The translations under genes and the position numbers were made by a program. Shown here in pieces: positions 5,443-9,424 of a stretch of DNA of 9,424 nucleotides (its first letter is position 1; each line of letters opens with the position of its first letter). This stretch comes from Zavarzinia sp. (lineage in GTDB: Bacteria; Pseudomonadota; Alphaproteobacteria; Zavarziniales; Zavarziniaceae): NCBI GenBank assembly GCA_028694545.1, contig JAQVKV010000045.1:1-9424 (forward strand), in the 5' to 3' direction. Below the pieces are notes generated by a model. The model searched no databases. It saw only the letters and a program-made list of their open reading frames with translations, and was not told the DNA's origin.

Positions 5443-7850
5443 TGGCTCACGCTCCCGCAACAGAGGTCGGACCGGTCATCGGCCGGCTCGAGGATTTCGA
5501 CCGCCGCTCGGGTTCGCTCATCGAACGCGCCTTCTTCAACAACCGCATGCTCGTCGTGCTCATCTGCGTGCTGCTGACGGCGTTTCTCGGCTATCGCAGC
5601 GCCGGCCTGTCGCTGAACGCCGCCTTCGAGAAGATGATCCCGACCGGGCATCCCTATATCGCCAATTTCCTCGAGAACCGGAAACAGCTCGCCGGCATGG
5701 GCAATTCCCTGCGCATCGCGGTCGAGACCAAGGAAGGCACGATCTTCGATGCCGCCTATCTCGAAACCCTGCGCAAGCTGAACGATGCCCTGTTCCTCCT
5801 GCCCGGCGTCGATAGGCCCTACATGAAGTCGCTGTGGGCGCCGGCCGTACGCTGGTCCGGCGTGACGGAAGAGGGGCTCGACGGCGGCCCGGTGATCCCC
5901 GACGATTACGACGCCTCGCCCGCGAGCCTGGATCAGGTCCGTCTCAACGTCGAACGCTCGGGCGAGATCGGCCAGCTCATCGCCGCCGACTATCGCTCCA
6001 GCATCATCCTCGTGCCCCTGCAGGAGCGCGTGGCCGAGACGGGCGAGCGCATCGACTATTACGCGCTCTCCGAAAAGATCGAGGAATTGCGCCGCCAGTA
6101 CGAGGGCGACGGCATCGTCATCCACGTCACCGGCTTCGCCAAGGTGGTGGGCGATCTCATCGCCGGGCTGAAGCAGGTCCTGATCTTCTTCGCCGCCGCC
6201 ATCGCCATCTGCAGCGCCGTGCTCTACTGGTACACGCGCTGCCCGCGCTCGACCTTCCTCGTCGTGTTGTGCTCGCTGATCGCCGTGGTCTGGCTGCTCG
6301 GCCTGCTGCCGACGCTCGGTTACGAACTCGATCCCTATTCGATGCTCGTGCCCTTTCTCGTCTTCGCCATCGGCATGAGCCACGGCGCCCAGAAGATGAA
6401 CGGCATCATGCAGGACATCGGCCGGGGCACGCACAAGCTGGTCGCCGCCCGTTACACCTTCCGCCGGCTCTTCCTGGCGGGGCTCACGGCGCTGCTCGCC
6501 GATGCGGTCGGCTTCGCCGTGCTCATGGTGATCGACATCCGGGTGATCCAGGACCTGGCCGTCACCGCCTCGATCGGTGTCGCCGTGTTGATCTTCACCA
6601 ACCTCGTGCTGCTGCCGATCCTGCTCTCCTATACCGGCGTCAGCGAGGCGGTGGCGAAGCGCAGCCTGCGCGCCGAACTGGCCGAGGCGACGGATGCCGC
6701 CCACAAGAAGCATCCCTTCTGGGATTTCCTCGATCACTTCACCCAGCGCCGCGGCGCCACAATCGCCGTCGTGCTCGCCGCCGTCATGGGCGTGGGCGGG
6801 TTGCTGGTCAGCTTCGATCTCAAGATCGGCGACACCGATCCCGGCGCGCCGGAATTACGCGCCGACTCCCGCTACAATCTCGACAATGCCTTCATGGTGC
6901 GGAATTACGCGGCGAGTTCCGACGTCTACATCGTCATGGTGAAGACGCCGCAATATGCCTGCGCCCATTACAGCACGCTGATGGCGGTCGATGCGCTGGA
7001 ACGGGAATTGCGCCACCTGCCGGGTGTCGAGACCACCAATTCCCTGGCCGGCCTCGCCAAGATCGCTAACGCGGGCATGAGCGAGGGCAGCCTGAAATGG
7101 TATTCGGTGCCGCGCTCCCAGAGCATGCTGAACGCCATCATCACCAGGGCGCCGCGTGAACTCTTCAACCAGAACTGCGACCTGCTCACGGTCTATGCCT
7201 ATCTGAAGGACCACCGGGCCGACACGCTCGATGCCGTGGTCGCCGTGGTCGAGGATTTCGCGGCGCGTCACAACAGTCCGGACATCACCTTCCTGAACGC
7301 GGCGGGCAATGCCGGCATCGAGGCGGCGACCAATATCGTCGTGCGCCAGGCCAACCGCGAGATGCTGGCGCTCGTCTATGCCGCCGTCACCATCCTCGCC
7401 TTCGTCACCTTCCGGTCGTGGCGGGCGGTCGTCTGCGCCATCGTGCCGCTCATGATCACCTCGGTCCTGTGCGAGGCGCTCATGGTCTGGCTGAACATCG
7501 GCGTCAAGGTCGCCACCCTGCCTGTGATCGCGCTGGGCGTCGGCATCGGTGTCGATTATTCGCTCTACGTGATGACCGTGACCCTGGGGCGCCTGCGCGA
7601 GGGCATGACGCTTTCGGAAGCCTATTACCGGGCCCTCGTCTTCACCGGCAAGGTGGTGATCCTGACCGGCATTACGCTCGGCATCGCCGTCTCCACCTGG
7701 GCGCTGTCACCCATCAAGTTCCAGGCCGACATGGGCATCCTGCTCGCCTTCATGTTCGTCTGGAACATGGTGGGCGCCCTCGTGCTGCTGCCCGCGCTCG
7801 GCCACTTCCTGCTGCCCCGGGCCGCCGGGGCGGGAGGTGCGACCGCCTGA
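5442..7850 (+). CDS. MMPL/RND superfamily inner-membrane transporter
   Basis: The protein has 802 residues with the duplicated RND plan: TM1 near 30-50, a large periplasmic loop to about 240, TM2-6 to about 395, TM7 near 440-460, a second periplasmic loop to about 630, then TM8-12 to about 795. The second half carries the MMPL signature 'ALGVGIGVDYSLYVMT', with the Asp705-Tyr706 pair expected to act in proton coupling. The equivalent place in the first half reads 'FAIGMSHGAQKMNG' (Ser313-His314), so the Asp-Tyr pair is present only once. Two cysteines in the second periplasmic region (507 and 579) could form a disulfide. No MFP or TolC-type partner is encoded here; the DUF1302, DUF1329 and YCF48 proteins appear to take that place. 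Start: ATG overlapping the previous stop (TGATG) with AAGGAGA at about 5428-5434. Direction of transport and substrate cannot be read from sequence. Confidence 0.9.
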   Translation: MAHAPATEVGPVIGRLEDFDRRSGSLIERAFFNNRMLVVLICVLLTAFLGYRSAGLSLNAAFEKMIPTGHPYIANFLENRKQLAGMGNSLRIAVETKEGTIFDAAYLETLRKLNDALFLLPGVDRPYMKSLWAPAVRWSGVTEEGLDGGPVIPDDYDASPASLDQVRLNVERSGEIGQLIAADYRSSIILVPLQERVAETGERIDYYALSEKIEELRRQYEGDGIVIHVTGFAKVVGDLIAGLKQVLIFFAAAIAICSAVLYWYTRCPRSTFLVVLCSLIAVVWLLGLLPTLGYELDPYSMLVPFLVFAIGMSHGAQKMNGIMQDIGRGTHKLVAARYTFRRLFLAGLTALLADAVGFAVLMVIDIRVIQDLAVTASIGVAVLIFTNLVLLPILLSYTGVSEAVAKRSLRAELAEATDAAHKKHPFWDFLDHFTQRRGATIAVVLAAVMGVGGLLVSFDLKIGDTDPGAPELRADSRYNLDNAFMVRNYAASSDVYIVMVKTPQYACAHYSTLMAVDALERELRHLPGVETTNSLAGLAKIANAGMSEGSLKWYSVPRSQSMLNAIITRAPRELFNQNCDLLTVYAYLKDHRADTLDAVVAVVEDFAARHNSPDITFLNAAGNAGIEAATNIVVRQANREMLALVYAAVTILAFVTFRSWRAVVCAIVPLMITSVLCEALMVWLNIGVKVATLPVIALGVGIGVDYSLYVMTVTLGRLREGMTLSEAYYRALVFTGKVVILTGITLGIAVSTWALSPIKFQADMGILLAFMFVWNMVGALVLLPALGHFLLPRAAGAGGATA

Positions 7851-7862
7851 CAAATTCGTAAG
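7847..7862. promoter_or_regulatory. Candidate upstream activating sequence 1 for a DmpR/XylR-type activator
   Basis: The imperfect palindrome TGAC-A-AATT-C-GTAA matches 9 of 16 bases of the remembered DmpR/XylR site consensus (TTGATCAATTGATCAA). Its first three bases are also the TGA stop of the MMPL gene. Its centre lies about 130 bases before the predicted sigma-54 start site. It repeats 13 of 16 bases of the second site when 7848-7863 is compared with 7878-7893. Confidence 0.6.
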
Positions 7863-7876
7863 GCTGCCCCTCAAGG

Positions 7877-7892
7877 GTGACCAATTTGTCAG
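7877..7892. promoter_or_regulatory. Candidate upstream activating sequence 2 for a DmpR/XylR-type activator
   Basis: The near-perfect palindrome TGAC-C-AATT-T-GTCA (7878-7891) matches 11 of 16 bases of the DmpR/XylR consensus, including the AATT centre and both TGA/TCA arms. It is exactly 30 bases (about three helical turns) from site 1, the spacing expected for paired sites of this activator family, and lies about 100 bases upstream of the predicted start site. Confidence 0.68.
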
Positions 7893-7938
7893 GTAGGGGG
7901 GTGTAAAAGAACCCCGGAAATTGACGAAAAGCATTTGT

Positions 7939-7951
7939 TATCAATGTCTTG
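7939..7951. promoter_or_regulatory. IHF binding site candidate
   Basis: TATCAATGTCTTG is an exact match to the IHF consensus WATCAANNNNTTR. It lies between the paired activator sites and the -24 element, where IHF bends DNA at sigma-54 promoters such as the TOL Pu promoter. It ends 7 bases from the TGGCAC element, closer than is common, so the bend geometry would be slightly unusual. Confidence 0.68.
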
Positions 7952-7958
7952 ATGTGGT

Positions 7959-7974
7959 TGGCACGATAAGTGCT
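7959..7974 (+). promoter_or_regulatory. Sigma-54 (-24/-12) promoter of the phenol operon
   Basis: TGGCAC (7959-7964), five bases, then GTGCT (7970-7974) match the sigma-54 consensus TGGCAC-N5-TTGCW with a single mismatch. The invariant GG (7960-7961) and GC (7972-7973) are separated by the required 10 bases. Transcription should begin near 7985, about 70 bases before the dioxygenase ATG. Activator sites and an IHF site lie upstream in the right order. Phenol meta-pathway operons of the dmp type are known to use this promoter class. Confidence 0.87.
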
Positions 7975-7996
7975 GTGTATCGGCCGTGCGGAAGAT

Positions 7997-8016
7997 CCGG
8001 GGCGCGAAAGCTCCGG
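7997..8016 (+). other. Hairpin in the leader of the phenol operon
   Basis: CCGGGGC (7997-8003) pairs with GCTCCGG (8010-8016), including one G-U pair, around GCGAAA. An alternative register closes a GAAA tetraloop. It lies about 12 bases after the predicted sigma-54 start site and 25 bases before the ribosome-binding site. It may stabilise the 5' end of the message. No terminator features follow. Confidence 0.45.
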
Positions 8017-8055
8017 GCACCGGGCCAAGAAATAGATGATGGAGGAAACAAAGCC

Positions 8056-8985
8056 ATGGCTATGACAGGTGTTCTGCGCCCCGGGCATGCCCAGGTCCGC
8101 GTTCTCGAACTTGAAAAGAGCGTGAAATTCTACCGCGACGTCCTCGGTCTCGTGGAGACCGGCCGCGACGCGCAGGGGCGGGTCTATTTCAAGTGCTGGG
8201 ACGAGCGTGATCATCACAGTTACGTGATCCGCGAGGCGGACAGCGCCGGCATCGACTTCTTCGGCTTCCGCGTGCTGGACAAGGCGACCCTCGACAGGCT
8301 CGAGGCCGACCTGAACGCCTACGGCCTCGTGACCGAGCGTATTCCGGCGGGCGAGTTGCTGGAGACCGGCGAGCGCGTGCGCTTCCAGTTGCCCTCCGGC
8401 CATCTGATCGAACTCTTCGCCGAGAAGACGGCGGTCGGCAACGGCCTCGGCCTCACCAACCCCGCCCCCTGGGGCGCCTCGCGCGAGCATGGCATCGCGC
8501 CGATCCGCCTTGATCACGGCCTGCTCTACGGGCCGAACATCGCCGAAGTGCAGAAGATCTTCGTCGACGTTCTCGGCTTTTATCTGGTCGAGCGCGTGCT
8601 GGGCGAGGACGGCAAGACAAGCGCCGCCATCTGGCTGTCGTGCTCGCACAAGGTCCATGACATCGCCTTCGCCGAATATCCGGAGCCGGGCAAGCTGCAC
8701 CATTGCTCTTTCCTGATGGAAAGCTGGGAACACGTGCTGCGCGCGGGCGACATCATGTCGATGCATGAGGTCGCGGTCGACATCGGGCCGACCCGCCACG
8801 GCATCACGCGCGGCTGCACCATCTACGCGTGGGATCCCTCGGGTAACCGCTTCGAGACCTTCATGGGCGGTTACCATCCCTATCCGGATTACGAACCGCT
8901 GACCTGGACCTTCGATCACTTCGGCCAGGGTCTCGATTATCCGCAGCGCAAGCTGCACGAGACCTTCCTGACGGTCGTGACCTGA
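8056..8985 (+). CDS. dmpB: Catechol 2,3-dioxygenase (extradiol, XylE/DmpB type)
   Basis: The enzyme opens catechol between C2 and C3 to give 2-hydroxymuconic semialdehyde, using Fe(II) and O2. At 309 residues it is close to the 307 of XylE and aligns along its full length (GVLRPGHAQVRVLELEKS..., IGPTRHGIT.G.TIY..DPSGNR.E.F). The two vicinal-oxygen-chelate halves are present. Iron ligands are His154, His216 and Glu267, equivalent to XylE His153, His214 and Glu265. The second-sphere residues His201, His248 and Tyr257 correspond to XylE 199, 246 and 255, so the protein should be active. The start at 8056 has GGAGG at 8041-8045; an in-frame ATG at 8062 is possible. An upstream TTG at 7921 would read through the promoter and is rejected. 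It is the first gene of the sigma-54 operon. No xylT-like ferredoxin gene lies beside it. Confidence 0.96.
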   Translation: MAMTGVLRPGHAQVRVLELEKSVKFYRDVLGLVETGRDAQGRVYFKCWDERDHHSYVIREADSAGIDFFGFRVLDKATLDRLEADLNAYGLVTERIPAGELLETGERVRFQLPSGHLIELFAEKTAVGNGLGLTNPAPWGASREHGIAPIRLDHGLLYGPNIAEVQKIFVDVLGFYLVERVLGEDGKTSAAIWLSCSHKVHDIAFAEYPEPGKLHHCSFLMESWEHVLRAGDIMSMHEVAVDIGPTRHGITRGCTIYAWDPSGNRFETFMGGYHPYPDYEPLTWTFDHFGQGLDYPQRKLHETFLTVVT

Positions 8986-9254
8986 TGGGCGCGGCGGCTG
9001 CACCGAGCGGCCAGGGCCTCGATCTCACCCGGCGTTTCGTCCGGGTGAACAGGGTGCGGGCGGATGGTTTCGTCGAGTTCGAATTCGCCATCGGCGAGCC
9101 CGGGCTCTTCGTCGAACTGGTGCTCCGCCCGGACGCCTTCGAGGAATTCTGCGCCGCCAACCACGTCGAAGTGCTTCCGGCCGAGGCGGCCGGGGACGAT
9201 AGAGATGACTGGGCCTGGCGTCTCGCGGACGCGCGCGACACGCGCTTCCGCTGA
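8985..9254 (+). CDS. dmpK: Phenol hydroxylase assembly protein (DmpK/P0-like)
   Basis: This 89-residue soluble protein is close in length to DmpK (about 92). The central block 'LTRRFVRVNRVRADGFVEFEFAIGEPGLFVELVLRPDAFEEFC' matches the DmpK pattern 'LTRYIRV...FVEF.FAIG.P.LFVELVLP.DAF..FC'. It continues to a '..W..ADARD..FR' end like the DmpK 'KWRFGDVGRR' region. In the dmp system this subunit is not needed for catalysis itself but helps assemble the active iron-containing oxygenase. The ATG overlaps the dioxygenase stop by one base (TGATG) and lacks a clear ribosome-binding site, so its translation is probably coupled to the upstream gene. It is followed by the DmpL-like gene, the same order as in other multicomponent phenol hydroxylase operons. 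Confidence 0.88.
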   Translation: MGAAAAPSGQGLDLTRRFVRVNRVRADGFVEFEFAIGEPGLFVELVLRPDAFEEFCAANHVEVLPAEAAGDDRDDWAWRLADARDTRFR

Positions 9255-9290
9255 ACGCCCGCACCGAACAACAGGGAGGAAAAGACCCCC

Positions 9291-9424
9291 ATGCAGATCG
9301 ATCTGAGAACGGTCACCATAGAACCGCAGCGCCAGGCGTTCGACCATCTGGTGCGCCGCTTCGGCGACAAGCCGGCGTCGCGCTACCAGGAAGGCAGCTA
9401 CGACATCCAGGCCACCGAGAACCT
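9291..9424 (+). CDS. dmpL: Phenol hydroxylase oxygenase subunit (DmpL/P1-like), 5' part
   Basis: Only the first 44 codons are present before the window ends. The segment 'RRFGDKPASRYQEGSYDIQATEN' is nearly identical to the N-terminus of DmpL ('RRFGDKPASRYQEASYDIEA...'), the smaller oxygenase (beta-type) subunit of soluble di-iron phenol hydroxylase. That enzyme converts phenol to catechol, the substrate of the dioxygenase encoded first in this operon. GGGAGGA at 9274-9280 lies 10 bases before the ATG. The gap from dmpK is 36 bases. The genes for the remaining components (dmpM, N, O, P equivalents) would be expected just past the edge. Confidence 0.93.
   Translation, partial: MQIDLRTVTIEPQRQAFDHLVRRFGDKPASRYQEGSYDIQATEN

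Larger units (their letters stand above)
7846..7893. repeat. 11-bp inverted repeat spanning both activator sites
   Basis: CCTGACAAATT (7846-7856) and AATTTGTCAGG (7883-7893) are perfect reverse complements separated by 26 bases, and CCC/GGG (7868-7870, 7875-7877) pair inside the loop. The left half of site 1 and the right half of site 2 make these arms. In RNA this could also form a stem just after the MMPL stop, but no T-run follows. A regulator-binding role explains the symmetry better. Confidence 0.7.

Noticed and set aside
5136..6737. Long - strand open frame (533 codons) opposite the YCF48 and MMPL genes
   Set aside because: Same codon-shadow effect; the product is rich in His, Asp and Gln without family resemblance, while the + strand genes have clear signatures.
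7846..7915. Intrinsic terminator for the transport operon (48-base inverted repeat, or the GGGGT/ACCCC stem at 7898-7915)
   Set aside because: Neither stem is followed by a T-run, and the larger one has a 26-base loop. Its symmetry is better explained by two regulator-binding palindromes. Weak termination is not excluded.
7921..8055. Extended N-terminus of the dioxygenase from a TTG at 7921
   Set aside because: The extension would run through the IHF site, the -24/-12 promoter and the leader, is unlike XylE-type N-termini, and lacks a ribosome-binding site. The ATG at 8056 has GGAGG and fits the family length.
7750..9003. - strand open frame (417 codons) across the promoter region and the dioxygenase gene
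   Set aside because: It would cover the sigma-54 control region and is antisense to a gene with all active-site residues conserved. No domain is recognisable.
1..9424. Mobile elements, CRISPR arrays, tRNA or rRNA genes
   Set aside because: No transposase-like protein, terminal inverted repeats, regularly spaced repeats or RNA-gene signatures were seen by eye on either strand.

Overview
The window comes from a GC-rich Gram-negative bacterium, almost certainly a pseudomonadote. It encodes an outer-membrane barrel protein, Sec-exported periplasmic proteins, and a sigma-54/IHF-type promoter. The codon style would fit an alphaproteobacterium, but the sequence does not settle the class. It holds part of an aromatic (phenol) degradation locus. 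No rRNA, tRNA, insertion sequence or CRISPR array is visible, and no gene-free stretch exceeds about 205 bases.

Layout, left to right. (1) Bases 1-65 hold the last 20 codons of a + strand gene whose tail looks like the C-terminal helix-turn-helix of a DmpR/XylR/MopR-type sigma-54 activator. (2) Convergent to it, on the - strand, is a CatR/BenM-like LysR regulator (69-971). (3) A 196-base divergent region (972-1167) carries a perfect palindrome with the ATAC-N7-GTAT core of BenM/CatM-type operators and a possible sigma-70 promoter. (4) A four-gene + strand unit (1168-7850) encodes a DUF1302 outer-membrane protein, a DUF1329 periplasmic protein, a YCF48/BNR-repeat periplasmic protein and an MMPL/RND inner-membrane transporter. 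Together they look like a trans-envelope transport module. (5) A 205-base intergenic region (7851-8055) contains what looks like a complete sigma-54 control region: two DmpR/XylR-like upstream activating sequences 30 bp apart, an exact IHF consensus match and a -24/-12 promoter. (6) The catabolic operon then starts with catechol 2,3-dioxygenase (8056-8985), the DmpK-type phenol hydroxylase assembly protein (8985-9254) and the start of the DmpL-type phenol hydroxylase oxygenase subunit (9291 to the window edge).

How the parts may fit together: phenol hydroxylase (dmpKL and presumably further genes beyond the edge) makes catechol, and the dioxygenase cleaves it to 2-hydroxymuconic semialdehyde. 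The sigma-54 activator whose tail is at the left edge would control this operon through the elements at 7847-7974. The LysR protein would control the envelope module through the palindrome at 999-1019. The most interesting point is the placement of a poorly characterised DUF1302/DUF1329/YCF48/MMPL module between the two regulators and the phenol operon. This suggests a dedicated uptake, efflux or membrane-protection system for the aromatic substrate or its products.
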